Source of the DNA: Blasia pusilla
Lineage: Eukaryota > Marchantiophyta > Marchantiopsida > Blasiales
DNA: 64,000 nt
Assembly: GCA_050084515.1 (NCBI GenBank)
Contig: CM114272.1
Location: 59,582,001-59,646,000 of the forward strand
Direction of reading: 5' to 3'
The notes beneath the pieces were generated by a model that saw only the letters and a list, made by a program, of their open reading frames with translations, was not told the DNA's origin and did not search any database. A program made the position numbers and the translations under genes. Each line of letters opens with the position of its first letter. Position 1 is the first letter of the stretch. Of the stretch, positions 45,188 through 59,500 are shown piece after piece.

Positions 45188-47388
45188 AGATCTAAGCATC
45201 TATTTTCAGATATTTCACAATAGATGAGGTGAATAGAGGTTACTCTTGTTGTAAGTGCTTATTGAGATGAAGAAAAATGGCCCAACCTCTACAATCTACT
45301 CTAGATCTGCCCAAGCCATGTCGCTATCTCACACTGATGTAATCCCCTTGCATCTGTTTGAGCTATGAGGAAAATTTGCCACTATTGGATTTTGTCCAAG
45401 TCTGATCACTCTCTCTCAACGTTGTCTTTAGCAGAAATCTGATTACTCTCCCTCCAAACCCCCCCCAAACTTCAACAATGACTCGGCAGAAATCTGATTA
45501 CTCTCCCTCCCCGCCTTCCTCATTAAGAAATCAGTCGTCAATCGAGCTTGAAATCTGATCCTCAAAATCAAAACGTCACCTGTTCAAACATCAAACACCA
45601 AGCCAGCATCCAATTTGATCCCTATCCCAGATTTCAAGAAATCCATGTGAACCCAAATAGCCCACACACGTGAATTCCCTCCTCTCAAATCAAACATCTT
45701 CGCCCTCTCTCAGATCTGCACTCACTGTCAAATCAATCAACATAAATCAAGACTTCCACGGCCCTCTCCTTCCTATCTCTCAATGTAGCCGCAGCGCCGT
45801 GGCGCTCTACTCTCTCTCAAACCCTGACATCCTCTCCTCCGCAAGCCCTCTCCTCCCTATCTCTCAAAATAGGGGGTTTCGCGGCCCTCTCCTCCCCGAC
45901 GCCTCTCTCAAACCCCTCTCCTCCCGGATCCCGTTCCTCACTATCTCAGAGTAGATGCGGGATGTGCCCCATTACACCCCTCCTCCCAGATGCCTCTCTC
46001 TAAAACCTGATGTTGAGAATTTCTTTTCTTTGTTGTTTTTTCCAAACTACAAGTAAAACTACAAGCTCCCAACACTTATCACTCAAAATCCCGGCATGCC
46101 ACCAAGCCTCTCGGAATTTGGCTCCAGCTATATCCAATCATACTCTCTGATTTTTTATCACAAGGGTTCAGTTCTTCACATTAGGAGCAATCCAGGGATG
46201 CACACTCAGAGCCAATCCTGATTTCGACGCCACTTCCGCGTGATTCATTACTAGGTTGAACCAAAGAACCTCCCGCTCTCACTCCAAGTCCAAGACACTC
46301 TAATCCAACTGACCGTGAGCTGATAGCAAACTGATCTAGCTTCAAACAACTATCCAGCAATCTTGCCCAAGCTTGCTCGATCCTACTCGACCTGACCACG
46401 CGTTTCACTCCACCTCCCGAGACTCCGCCTCAAGCCTTCAGGTCGCGCAATCTCTCGGTTTCACAGCACCCCTTCATATTTTTGCATCAACCTTGATCGC
46501 TACAGCTCTGATCTCACTGGTTGCAACCGTGCAATGAAAGCGTCTGCTTCCCAACTTTCCAACGCATCCAAGAACTCCAAAAACGGCCCTTGTTTTTACC
46601 CCCGTCTTGCAGTTATACTGAACTCAACTCCTGTCGGGTTCCGAGACTGCCGCGGCAGTTCGGCTCTTTCACGCTCTCCGACTAGGACGTAATCCCGTAC
46701 CCGAACTCACGCCCGGTTCTGAGTACGTTTGGTACTCATGGCGGTCCACCTGACCTTGGCTGCTCTTCCTCTGCCCTCCTAGTTCCAGCTACCATTACAC
46801 ACTTTGCGGCGCCGATACATTGGGCGGCGATTTTGGCGGCCGCCCCAGTTAGCCCCGCGGCAACCCTATTTATTCCGTCGCTGATTCTCAACTAGTACGG
46901 ATGCAACCTAGACCTTGTACAACTGAAACCTAGACCTTGGCCCATGGCTGACTCTGAGTGGTGTCTTTCTTGGTGATCTCGTCATAGCCTAGCGATACTT
47001 GGTGGCAGCGTGCTTGGGTTCACGGGTTCAGAATATACTCCGCGAAACTCTCCCCAACAAGTAAAAGATCTCAACCTCAAGATCTAAAGATCCGCCATTG
47101 CACCACCTGCAATCACCATGTCGTTTAGGAGCGAGTTCGCGTCCATGATGGGGGGCGTCCCATAACCTGCCCGCCATCAGGGAGCAACTCCGTCCTCCTC
47201 TTTCGCGCTCACAAGCGCGGGTAGTAAGGCCTTGGCCTTCACCGCCAAGTTGTGGCTTCAAGCGGGAATCAGGTCATCAGGACCCATTGCACTGGTCATC
47301 AACACCCTGATTTCCCGCACCACCCGCCTCCACCAACCACCGTCCAAACCTCGTTAACGTTCAACGTTGGTCTGCCGCGCTCTTGGAC
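45188..47388. other. CT-rich and GC-richer stretch, copy B
   Basis: Counterpart of 7453-9662, with a shorter (CT)n run and scattered indels (for example ccgtggcgctc near 45798, where A has only cgctc). No gene is recognised. Confidence 0.4.
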
Positions 47389-48400
47389 TCAATCTCTTCT
47401 GGTCCGCTTACGCTTGGTTTCCAACCAGCGTTTGAGTGGAATACTCATTTGATGACAAGGAAGTGCCTTCAGCGATTCCCAAGTAGCCTTTGCCCCCACC
47501 GGAGCGGCCCAACTGCATAAAAACTCTCTCTGAAACCGACCTTCATGATCCGCAACCACGCGCTCCTTGAGTTTCTCCTCCACTTGCATACCCTGCAATT
47601 CTTGTAATGCCTCCAAAACAGGGTGCCACTTCTCTTCTTGAGCGGAGAACCGGTCAGAATCATCCACAAACTCTTTAACAAGGAAACATGGAAGACTAGA
47701 TGATAACAGGCAATTGCAATTCATACGCCACTTTGGCGACTCGCCTCAACACAGTGTAAGGTCCCGCCCAGCGGGGTACCAACTTCCGCACATGGCCCAC
47801 GGGGAAATGAAAATTCTTTGTTTTCAACCAAACCTTGTCACCGACTTGATGCTCAACGTCTCTTCTATGCTAGTTGGCTTGTTTGGCGTACCGCCTCTGA
47901 GCACGCGCCATGTTAGCTTTGGCGAGATCCAACACAAATCCATTCATATTCAAAAACTCATCGACTTCCGGCTTGGCTGGCGCCCTAGGTCACTCTTCCT
48001 TGTTCCACATGGACAAAGCTAAGGGCGTTAGCGGCGGATGGCGGCCTCGATAGACCACCTCAAATGGAGCTAATCCTGTGGCGAAGTGGCGGCTGGAGTT
48101 ATAGGAAAATTCCAGCAAAGTTAGATGGTTCACCCAATCTGTTTGATCGCCAACAATATAGTTGCGCAAGCCTTGTTCCACAACCTGGTTCACGTGTTTA
48201 AGCGTCCGCTCTCTACCTCCATGGGCGGCAAGCTCATAGTCATGACATTCTACCAAAATCTGCATTCTAAGCTCGACGGCCGGCACATAGATCCGGTCTT
48301 GTTTAAACAGCCAAAGCCTATTGTGACAATCTAACTTTCTGGCCTTGCTGTTCCCGGGCGCCATTAGCTGGCTTGCTAATCTCCCTCGATGACGCTGCAA
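47389..48400 (-). pseudogene. Chromovirus-like gypsy remnant, copy B
   Basis: Same structure as 9663-10674: integrase zinc-finger piece joined to the integrase C-terminal part without catalytic core, an SH3-like tail with an upstream stop, then a chromodomain-like end (ATWESLKAL). Frames 47389-47724 and 47990-48400 are identical in length to those in copy A. Confidence 0.82.
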
Positions 48401-48888
48401 ATCTGATCGAGTATATCCTGTTTTGGAGAAAGTTGCGGCTCAGTTTAATATCCTATTTACAAGCTTTTAATCCCATCAAACCCAAATGATATAAGGGATT
48501 TTTGAAAGGATTTACGTGGAGAGGCACAAAAATGAAAACGTCCATTACGTGCACAAAAAATAGCAATCCTAAAAGAAAAATCAAGAGAGTATCAAAGAAA
48601 AAGACACAAGCTTCAAATGAGTCAAACAACCAATTTTATTACTCCCACAATTCATGATAATACACCGTACCTTTTTTTCCTTTTTTTCCTTCTTAAGTTT
48701 TAATCTTAATCTAATAACTAAATGAAATTCAATTATGTCAATCCTTTTTTTAATAATTAAATGATGCATGTACACTTTGTTGTAGGGTTGAAGATGATAT
48801 TTTTTTGGTTGGGCATGAGGAAAACCAAGTTCCCACTATGCCATAAGTTGGAGAAAATACTTCCACCACTTTCCTTGAACCACAAAGA

Positions 48889-49851
48889 ATGCAAACAAGA
48901 CATATTAAGATTGTGAAAAATTCAAGGAATGTTGCACAAACAAGAAATTTCCAAGAATGTGATATAAAGAAACTTCGATTGCAAGGCAATGTGGATCTCA
49001 TAAGTGGACGTCATACTATTAGCTATATGACAAAAATTTGTCCATCTTCCCAAGCATTACACTGGAAATGTGAGAAGGGTAAGAATCCCTCATTTCGAAA
49101 CTTACCTTTTGCCATGTGTTGCGAGCATGGAAAGATACAACTACCTTTTCTAAAAGCTTCCCCTCCGTATTTATCATCATTGATATCTAGCATTGGTTGC
49201 AAGTGTCTTCACTTTTTGAGTCATGCACGAGCTTATAATTCTACTTTTCAATTGGCATCTACTAGGGTACATGTGGGCAAAGAATTTGGGGGTATTGGTC
49301 ACTTTAGGATTCAAGGTAGAATTTATCACTCTATCGGCCCACTTCATCCACAAGTAAGGAATCCTCCTGAATTTGCCCAAATCTATATTCATGACACAGA
49401 TCATGAGTTCGAGAACAGGGGAAGGGTGATGGCTTATGATCTTCGACCTGATATTTTGAAAGGGTTACAAGATATGCTAGATGAACATAATCCTTATATT
49501 AGGACCTTTCGACATGTGGTAGCTACCAACAATAGCCCTGGAATGCGTATTATTATGAAGGCTAGCAAGCGAGGACTTAAGGCCAAACGATATACTTTGC
49601 CACTTGCTTCAAAGGTTGCTGCTATTTTGCCAGGTGATGGAAGTGAGTTGGTGGAGTGTCGCGATATTATTGTACATTTACATGGAGGAGGAGTCCATCG
49701 TGTCTCGGATCTTCATGAGGCTTATATTCCACTTCATTTTATTCTATTATTTCCTTACGAGGAAGCAGAATGGCATCCAAGAATACCTATTGGGAGACCC
49801 TTGGATGATACGGTGGCCGGAGAATTTACCAAGATGAAGTCCATCATGTGA
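48889..49851 (+). CDS. Helitron N-terminal domain, continuous frame
   Basis: This 320-codon frame is intact here and split in copy A. It carries the Cys-containing block HWKCEKGKNPSFRNLPFAMCC, the block EHGKIQLPFLKASPP, RIYHSIGPLHPQ and FAQIYIHDTDHEFENR, then the region ending FTKMKSIM. It is the part of a Helitron protein that precedes the HUH nickase. It ends at a TGA, and the following Rep region is separate and broken. Confidence 0.8.
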   Translation: MQTRHIKIVKNSRNVAQTRNFQECDIKKLRLQGNVDLISGRHTISYMTKICPSSQALHWKCEKGKNPSFRNLPFAMCCEHGKIQLPFLKASPPYLSSLISSIGCKCLHFLSHARAYNSTFQLASTRVHVGKEFGGIGHFRIQGRIYHSIGPLHPQVRNPPEFAQIYIHDTDHEFENRGRVMAYDLRPDILKGLQDMLDEHNPYIRTFRHVVATNNSPGMRIIMKASKRGLKAKRYTLPLASKVAAILPGDGSELVECRDIIVHLHGGGVHRVSDLHEAYIPLHFILLFPYEEAEWHPRIPIGRPLDDTVAGEFTKMKSIM

Positions 49852-49853
49852 GG

Positions 49854-51556
49854 ATGGAGATGAAGAAAAATTTCATGATGTCATGGAGGAAGGATTGAAT
49901 AATGAAGATGGTAATGATGAGAGACATGTCACAAAGTCAAAGACAATTACAGCCTTACAATTTGCTTCCTTTTCGTTTACAAACACGTATTGGAGCTAAA
50001 GATGATAATCGTCTACTACGTCTATGTCGACTTACGCAAGAATATATGGTTGATGTTTTTTATGCAAGTATATAAATGCAACAATTATGTTGGATCCGTT
50101 TTCATCATAAGGAGTTACGAGCCGAATTATATCAAGGTGTGAAGGATGCGATGTGTAGAAGTGATGCAAATGGCAAGGAGTGTGGGAGACGCATAATCTT
50201 ACCGTCTTCTTTTAGTGGAGATCCACGTCACATGCATTAATTATATCAAGATGCAATGGCCATTGTAAGAAATTTTGGGAAGCCTGACTAATTTTTGACA
50301 AGGACATGCAATCCAAAGTGGGATGAGATTACATTAGCGTTATTACAAGGTCAAACAGCTAAGGATCGACCGGACTTAGTTGTACGTGTTTTTAAGAAAA
50401 AGAAGGAGGAATTACTACGAATTCTTATCAAGAAGCACATCTTAGGTTGTGTTGTGGGATGTATTCATGTGGTTGAGTTTCAAAAGAGGGGTTTACCACA
50501 TGTCCATATTTTGATTATTGTGGCTCAAGAGGACAAACCACGAACTTCATTGGATTTTGATGCCATAATATCAACCGAGATCCCAAACCCAATCACTCAT
50601 CCGAGACTACATTCAACTGTGGCTAATTGTATAATTCATGGTCCATGTGGAGTTCTAAACCCAAATGCCCCATGCATGGACAAGGTAATGTAAAAATGTA
50701 CCAAAGGTTATTCAAAGCCTTTAGCAACGGTAACTTCTGAGAGTGAAGATTGAGTGACTTAAAGAGTAAGACTCATGAGCTAATTTTTTAATTTTTTTCG
50801 TGTTATGTAGATATATTTTTGCATCTGAAGCATGTAGGCGATTTTTCAAGTTTTCCTTGCACTCGGAACAACCAAGTATTGTCAGATTAGCTGTTCATCT
50901 TCTAGAGGGACACATGGTGTATTTTAATGATGGTGATTCAATAGAAGAAATTTTGTAAAGAAGTAGGGAGACCACTCTCACTCAATGGTTTGCAACAAAT
51001 CATTCTGATCCATCTGCGAAAGAGTATCTATATTTGGAATTTCCTCAATATTATTGGTAGAATAAACTAAAGTGGCAAGGTCGAAAATAAAAGAGAAATG
51101 GATGTGGTCATCCACTTAGTCGTTTATATCTCACTCATCCAGGTAGAAAAAATATTCTCTCTATTTCCAATAGTTCCTTATCACAATGTAAAATAAAATA
51201 AAATATGTATAAGTTTCAAGACTAACCAAGTGAATTATTTTTTAGGGGAGGGAGAACGCCATTGGTTACGATTAGTTCTTCATCATGTTAGAGGGGCCCC
51301 ATGATATGAATTTTTTAGAACTGTAAATGGAATGTTATATCCAACCTTCAAGAAAGCTGCTTTTCATTTGGGACTTCTTGAGGATGACATGGAAGTATTC
51401 GCTTGATTTCAAGAAGCTTTAAAAATTCGTGCAAGTTGCTCACTTTGTAAGCTCTTTGCTATTATTCTAGCATTCAACATATCGGCTAAGCCTATTGCCT
51501 TATGGGACCAATTTTTTGATGTTCTTACTGAAGATCTTTTATACAAGCAACGAGAG
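49854..51556 (+). pseudogene. Helitron Rep (HUH) region, inactivated (copy B)
   Basis: Counterpart of 12124-13827. The frame 50295-50693 contains the HUH motif GLPHVHIL. The nonsense codons after the RHMH and KPD words and the missing catalytic-tyrosine segment are the same as in copy A. Confidence 0.8.
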
Positions 51557-51652
51557 GTAAGAAATACTGTTAATGTCAAATTTCCTTTATAGTCTCTTTT
51601 TCTGTTTTCTTTTTGCAAATTTAATGACATAATATTTCTTTTGTGTGTGTAG

Positions 51653-52769
51653 AATACAGGACTTCCTACTCTTCCCCTAGATCCTTCTATCATCAATGAT
51701 ACACTCTTGGAGATTCATTATCATTTGCAAGATCAAGGTAAGAGATTGTCTGATTTTCTCGATATACCTCAATCAATCTTTGGAGGAGGTGGTTCTTCAT
51801 GTTCCCGTTTGGAGGAAGAAGAATTATCGTACAACAGAGATGAGTTAATTGAGCAAGTTAATCGTGGAGAGTTATCTCTAAATGAGGGGCAACGTGTTGT
51901 TTGGGATGCTATTCATGATGAATTGGAAAAGATTATAGAGGACGCACCACCTTCACCAAAATTATTCTTCATCGATGGTCCAGGTGGAACGGGGAAGACA
52001 TTCTTATACAATCTTCTCTTAGCTAGCGTCAAAAGTACATGGAGTAAAGCTTTAGGTGTTGCATCATCAGGGATAGTTGCTTTATTGTTGGATGGAGGAC
52101 GTACGTCTCACTCACGCTTAAAGATTCCGATCAATCTTGATGAGAGTTCCACGTGTAGGATATTAGTTAATAGTGATGTGGTGGGCACGTATTATTAGAA
52201 AATCCTTGCTCATTATATGGGATGAGGCTCTTATGACTCATTGACATGCCTTTGAGGCTGTTACTGGCACCCTACAAGATATTATGGGAGTGATCTCTCC
52301 AAATTTGAGAGATTTTCCGTTTGGAGGAAAACTTATCATATTTGGTGGTGATTTTTGCCAAGTCCTCCCCATTATTCGGCATGGAGATCGTCCAAAAATA
52401 GTTCAAGCCACTTTGAAGAGATCCCATTTATGGTCTTATGTGATGAAGCTTACAACTAATATGAAAGTTCAAAATTTGGAAGGACATGAACGTCTTCAAC
52501 AAGAAGATTTTGCTAATTGGTTATTGAAGGTGGGAGATGGACGTGTACCGACACATGTACACCATGACCTAGGTGATGATGCTATTCAAGTACCACTTAA
52601 TATAGTAACTACAATGAAAAGCGTAAATGATCTTATGGATATCACATATGGGGATGATCCTTTAAGATTCTCAAATATCAAATTTTTTAGAGATACCACT
52701 ATTTTGACACCAAAAAATAGAGATGTCGTTACTATTAATGAAGAAGTTATGTCAAGATTAAATGGAGAG
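51653..52769 (+). pseudogene. Helitron PIF1-like helicase exon, broken (copy B)
   Basis: Walker A GPGGTGKT is intact in the frame 51707-52198. A 4-base insertion (gtggtgggcacg against gtggcacg) then shifts the frame just before the Walker B region, and CGA has become TGA in cattgacatg (about 52239). The frame reopens at 52284 with GGDFCQVLP. Copy A has an intact exon, so these are copy-specific. Confidence 0.83.
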
Positions 52770-52870
52770 GTAATACATTTTCTATTTTTCTTTAATTTTT
52801 TCATTTAGGTTATAAGTATGACATTCTATGTATTTTTCTTAACAAATTTTTTTCTATGTGATGTTTGTAG

Positions 52871-53476
52871 GAGCGTATTTACCTTAGCCTTGACTCAATT
52901 TTTATGAGGGGATGAGTCATGTTTATCCAATAGAAATCTTGAATATATGTTTACGTTCAGCCACATCGTTTATGTCTAAAGATAAGTGCACCAATCATGC
53001 TGTTAAGAAATATGAATGGTTCAAACGGACAAGCAAATGGGACACGATTGGTCATTCGTGGGTTTAAGCAACATGTCATTGATGCATAAATCATTACAAG
53101 AAGTAATATTGGAGATCAATTTTTCATTCCATGTATTCCATTAATTGCATCAGATTCGGGTTTACCTTTTAACTTACGAAGATATCAATTCCCTATCCGG
53201 CCTGCTTTTTCTATGACTATTAATAAATCTCAAGGTCAAACCTTACAAAAAATTGGGATATACTTGCCAGTGTCAGTATTCTCTCATGGCCAATTATATG
53301 TGGCATTCTCTCGGGTAGGTTCAAGGAGTTCAATTCGTATTACCATTGGAGGTGATACATATGATAAGGAGCGAAATATTTACACACGCAATGTTGTATA
53401 TAGAGAGTTTTATCATGAATTTTATACTATTTTGAAGATTTCAATATTTTCTTTTGGATCAAGTGCATTGCAATAA
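52871..53476 (+). pseudogene. Helitron helicase C-terminal exon, broken (copy B)
   Basis: Same as 15139-15745, with one more T lost near 52902. Motifs V/VI ([27 protein letters not shown]) are in the open end 53213-53476. Confidence 0.75.
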
Positions 53477-53563
53477 AAAAAAATTTATTCATGAATTTCA
53501 TGTGAAATTATTTTCTTTATATTTAAAATTTTTATAAGTGCATCGCATGGGCATTCTTACTAG

Positions 53564-56500
53564 TGGCTATAGCTATGGCCAAGAAGCTTTCCACTGCCAT
53601 TAAAGCTTTGTGTTTTCCTTTCATGCACTATTATTTATGTTGAGTTGTAATCTATCATTGGCATCAACTATAACATAATAGATGATTCTATCAACAATTT
53701 ATATTCACTTCCATGTATATTTTTCATATAGAAAAAAAAATTTAAGAGATGAAAGAAAAAGAGGTCCTTATCTTCAAACACTCCCATGAGTCATGTCATG
53801 GAAAATCATGTCTCCAATTTTTAATTTTTCCAATTTTTTGGCAACGCTTGCACATGATTGGTTATACTTGCAAATCTACCTTTATCAACTACGAAAGCAA
53901 GAAGCTAAAAGCCTAAGAGCACTTATGGGAATATGGTCTCCAAACCTATTATACCAACAACAACACTGTGAAGCTATAAGATCTTGCACATTCCATATAT
54001 AACTCTCTCCCTTATGAAACCAAATCAACTCTCAAAGTGTGAGGTTTGGGTCATAATGCACTCAATTATACCTTAAGTTTAAGTATCAAAAGTCCGCTTC
54101 TTCATAGAGAAGATTCAAAAAAAATAGAATAAACTCTCTTAGCTCTTCGTACATGAGGGATATTTCTCCATCTCCCAAGCACACGCTAACCTTTCTAACC
54201 TTAATGGTATACCAAGAGGTATCTTCCAAATGGGAATTCCATAATGCCCAAAAAGGGAGCTTACCCAAAATGAATCATATTAATTTCTTACAAATGGCTT
54301 CAAATTAGATGAGAGGATCTAGATTTCCTCATTTTAAAGGATGGATGTAGATTGAAGACATGATGTATGACGATTGATCCATACAGCGCAGAAATGAATG
54401 TCTTGCAGGATGTTCAATATTTGCTACCTATAAAGTTAAGACAATCCTTTGACATTTTCAATAATGGTAGCATATTCTTGAGGGAGCAGACACACACTAG
54501 GGAGCATTTTCTCAATGATAGGATCCTATGACATTTTCAATAAAGGTAGTATATTCTTGGGGGAGCAAGCACACACTAGGGAGCAATTTCTTAGTGATAG
54601 GGTCCTATGACATTTTCAATAATGGTAGCATACTCTTGGGGGAGCAGGCACACACTAGGGAGCAATTTCTTAGTGTAGGACCGATACATCGGCACATGCA
54701 AAGCTCACTAATTGAAACAAGGATTTTTTCCATTTTTGTTACCATATCTTAGAGGTTACTTCACGTGCCACTCTTCATTTTTTTATTACCTCCGCGATTG
54801 TACAAGAAAACTTTTCAATGTGTTACATTTTATAAGCCATATCTCCAAATTTGGATTCCACAATCTCACTTTAGTGAGGATGGGAGCGGAGGATAATGAC
54901 ACATGTTATGAGGATGTTACAGATGAGGAGAACTTGGATGACACTTCATTGATGATTTTATCGCACGTATTCACAATGACATTAAGAATACTAAGCTCCC
55001 TTGGAGGATGTTGAAGATGTTATTTATCACTTTGTTTTGAGGAACAAGCCTTGCTCTCAAGAGTTGAGAGCCTTGAAGAAGATTGTTAGGAATTCCAAGA
55101 AGAGTAAGTTGATTGACAAAAAGTGTTGGGAAAGGACATGTAAGTACTAGAGATATCATGTGTCTACTCCCCTCAAAGCATACGTTTAATAGGACACCCA
55201 CTCATCGCCGATCTTCACCCAGACACACTCACATTAGTCTAGTCTTGATTAATCGTCCTTCCAACCTAATCGGTCCTCAACTCGGCACCTCATCAAGCTC
55301 AACTTTCCCTCATTCATATCTTCCCAATACGAACAATCTTTCTAGACTTGGGACATACTTTCTGGTTAGTCCATGCACCTAAAACAATGTTTGCGCGCCT
55401 AGCGGTCCCAACTGTCAAATGGACTTCGTATGAGCCCCTAATTGAGACCCAAATATATGATTAATGGGTTGGAATCCAATAAGGATCTCTGAAATCCACT
55501 CTATTAGACTTGTTTTGGGTTTCAAATCCCACCACCAAAACTCTCGATCCGTTCCGAGCCCTTGAGTCGCCCGGCGGTGCCCCAAAGTGGGGTTCAAGTC
55601 CCAAGCACCCTTGCAGATGTAGTACTTTGAGGGATATCCACCCTTCCCCTACCTTTGGGAAAGAGACACCCATGCTCTTCTTTTTGGCCCTCAACTCAAT
55701 TCCTTACAGTTGTTTTCCGCCAATATCTTAGTGGTTGTGAGTTTCTTTGAGATCTTGAGTGAGTTAGAACCGACTTTGCATAAGATTTCCAACACCACCT
55801 TACTTGTTCCAAACACATCTTGAGACTAAAAAAGTTATGGTTGCAAATACAATCAGACATCCCAAATGCTAATTACGTTCCAAATCCAGTTCTCACCCCT
55901 TGGCCACGTCTCATCCTAGACTCATCTCCTCTAAAGCATGGGATCATGTTTAGTTCAAGTTTCCTAGTCATGAGTAAAAACACTTGAAACACTCAAAATG
56001 CTTGCCTCGCTCGCGTCTCGCACTTATCTTTCCTAACTTGACTCTTTTTTAGACCTCTCCAAAATGCAAACCATCTTAATATGAGCCTACTAGAGTTCGG
56101 ATGCTCCACTTTGCGGTGGTTTGGTTATGAGGTTTGTGACAAGAGAAGAAGTTAAGATGGTGGACCCAGTATATGATTGAGGGATCCTTAGGGATTTGAA
56201 TTTGGGAAACAAAGATTAGTTTTCACCACCAACCAAGGTTGCACAGAAATGGACATGACCACGAACACGGAAAACGAGTCGCAAGCACGGGTTTTTTTGG
56301 GGCCCCGATCGACCATGTGGGCTCCAACCATGGGAACCGATGCGGACTCGGATGAACGATGCGGGCCACACTCAAATCCCTTCCGAATTCTACCCATTCT
56401 TGTTTTTGCCAAGTGGTTTGCCAAGTGATATCTAGTCGTATATGACTCATTTGGAAGAGAGTGAGATTTTGGCAACAAAGACCTACGAGATAAAGTCCAT

Positions 56501-59500
56501 CCAAATATGTTTGACTACTACTCGTGAGTGCAAGGAACTAAGGAAATTAAAATCTAAAGTTCTTTGATGATGGTAGCCCCCTAATAAGGCAAGCTAGAAA
56601 GAAGAACAAATATAGTTGATCAAGTTCAGGTTAGGGAAAAAGAAACAAAAGGTATGAATGAGTTGGATGGACATTCATTTTTCAATTATTTCCTTCAAGT
56701 GCAAGAACTCTCTATTGGTGAATTAGAAATCTATATTCTTGTTTAATTTTAAAATAATATGTGGTGGATTGTACTCATATTTTCTCTATGGATTTTTTTT
56801 TGGATTAATTGGAGATCGCGCATGCGTAAATGGAGAGTATCTAAACTCAAATCTAGGAAGCTACTATGTTTAATGTTTTCCGATTTTGTTAATATGTTTT
56901 CATGGTGGATTTTCCATTTCAAAACTTGACATCATTGTAGTAGATTATATTTGTGTAACATATTACCTTATCAAAATGGTTTTTGGCCTAGCATAGTTAT
57001 ATGGATTAGAGTTGTTTAGTTGGTTCTTTAGTCTTGCAAACATGTTTAGCCCCATAGTAGTGGCCTAATTATAGGTTATGTAATGTCATACTAGAACATG
57101 CTACCACTTAGGATACCATCAGATTATTCATAGAGTAGGGAAATCTAAATTCAAACCGATAGAACTACCTAAATTCCAATCATTGTTCAAAATTTATCCA
57201 ACTCGCTAATACATGATGGGAAGCAAGTGGATACTATATCTCACCTAGTAGTAATCACTTATGGTTTTCTCAATTGCACAAAATGGGCGGTTTGGCAAGA
57301 AGAGAGAATAAGTTCATTCATGCCATAGGCTTAAGTTTCTTATGAGTTGTACGAACTATTCCATGATATGGAGACCTTTCATTATACTTAATATACTATA
57401 GTGGATATGGTGTAAATAACTTATACAATCTGCAACAAGAAGTGGTTCATATATGAGCGCTCTTTTTTTTTTTTTTTCATGGGTTTATATGCCAAATGAG
57501 ATGTATGAGTATAGAGATGAATCTTTGGATTATGCAATGTTGAGTTTTTGCTTTGAAACTGGAAAGATTTGTGTTTAAGAATGGTTTCCAAAGTTATGCA
57601 ACATTACGTATAATTTTTTTTGGGCAAGAGTGCGATCCCCAAAAGTGGAAGGGGATAGTAGGCCTCATGAATAGATTGTAAATCTAGGTGATAGTTGTAA
57701 ATGTGAGTTTCAATGCTTTTTTTTCCCTTGAAATCATCACTATTTGTGGAAAAAATCACTTACAAAAATAGGGCTTGCATGGATAGAGATAGTAAGCCAT
57801 GCCATTGACATGATGACAATGACTCCTATACACCAATGATGCTTCTCCTTGGATTTTTAGATGATCTAATTTAAAGGAGCAGCATAGAAGACATACTTGG
57901 CTTGGGCTTGGTAAGGGCCTACTAGATCTAAGCACAATATTCCAAGACTTTATAAATGTGCTAGTTGATGGATCCTGGCTTTGAAGAGAGTTGGACCTTA
58001 TATAACTTTATGTAGATGCATGATATAAGAAACATGAAAAAATAATTTTATAATAAGGTATTTCAATAGGCAGAAAATGATTCCCTCCATTTTTTTGAGT
58101 ATTATCATTAGAAAAAATTTCATATGTGCGTCATACTTAGATGATACTTATTCATTCACTATTGGTTTCCAAACCCCTAAATTATTGAGCATGGCCATCA
58201 AGTTTTTTATAAATTGCAACAAGATACAAAACTCGATTTCTTAATATTATATAATATCTATTTTATGATTTTTTAAAGCTTCAAATTTTACATACTATTT
58301 TAAGTGTAAATTGATTGACTTAGATAAGCACCAAGCGTGAGGTCCATTCCCACATATAATGCAGAAAAAGATTGAATGCTCTCTTAGAGAATTTGGAGCC
58401 AAATGCCATTTGGCTAAGAATTTTAAAATCTGCATACCACTTTTTGTAGGGCCACAAGACCTTGAACAAGTATTATTGGCCGCAATATAATTTATACTAT
58501 TATGCGAGGAGGGCCACCTAGATGGCAACACCCAATTTTTTGCCAAGTGTTCCATTTGCCCCGAGAGTCTGCAACGTGTTACACTTTTCAAAATTTCCGC
58601 CCTTCCATTTCTGAACTTTGAAGAAAAAATGCCCCCGACGTAAGTGGGTAGGGAAGAAAGTGGTATTAATGAATTTTTCTGGATATATATATGGAGTGAA
58701 TATCCTTAATTCTCATTTCTTCTTGGTCGATTTTAGCTGACTAAGCATGTTTAGTGGAGTGTTTAGTTATTTTTTTAGGCTAACTAAGCCTATTGAGGTT
58801 GGTAAATATATCTTGGTGAATAAGCTCAATATATCCAAGTAGTATTTAAAAGACATCATGCAAACATTGCCAAATACTGGTGGGGCGATGCAAGCAATAG
58901 TGACCTGAAGTAATGTTTTAGCGATTTCAAGTCCGAGTATACACATCAAGAGTAGTAAGCACTTTTCTTACTTTTCTTTATTTAGCATTCAAAATCAAGC
59001 GCTAGATCATGTTCTATTACAAATGTAATACATTTCTTTGGAAAACTTGTAGATCAACACTACAGTGGCGGCCAGGACTTCCACCTAATCAACAGTTACT
59101 ATCTACCCTTCTAAGCAACAAGTTCAATCTACTCCATTCTTGCCGTCTTCATTGAACCCCATAAAAATCTGCATGCATCGCAAAGAAATCACTAATCTGG
59201 TCTATATCTAACTTTTGTCCAATGTCTAAATGCAAAACTCTCGAGGTGAGCACTCCACAATGATGATACGAACAGCTTGAAAATCAACACAAGGAAAGAA
59301 GCCAGTGGCCATGAAAATTGGACTGTCAAAAAATGACTATGGAGTCAAATCTCCATATATCATCACTCATGTGAAAGACTTCAATAAATCACCTTCATCA
59401 GCATAGTGCACTACTCGAGCAAGCCCACAGTGCTTGGTACTAGCTACCAAATGAAGTTACCAAAATTCAGTTTCGAGTCCAAAAATCGTGACAGATCTAC

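Larger units (their letters stand above)
48451..53563 (+). mobile_element. Degenerate Helitron, copy B
   Basis: The 3' terminus CTAG at 53560-53563, followed by T, matches copy A. The putative 5' end TCCTATTTAC is at 48451. Internal order and introns are the same. Shared stops in Rep show that it was already inactive before duplication. Confidence 0.85.
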
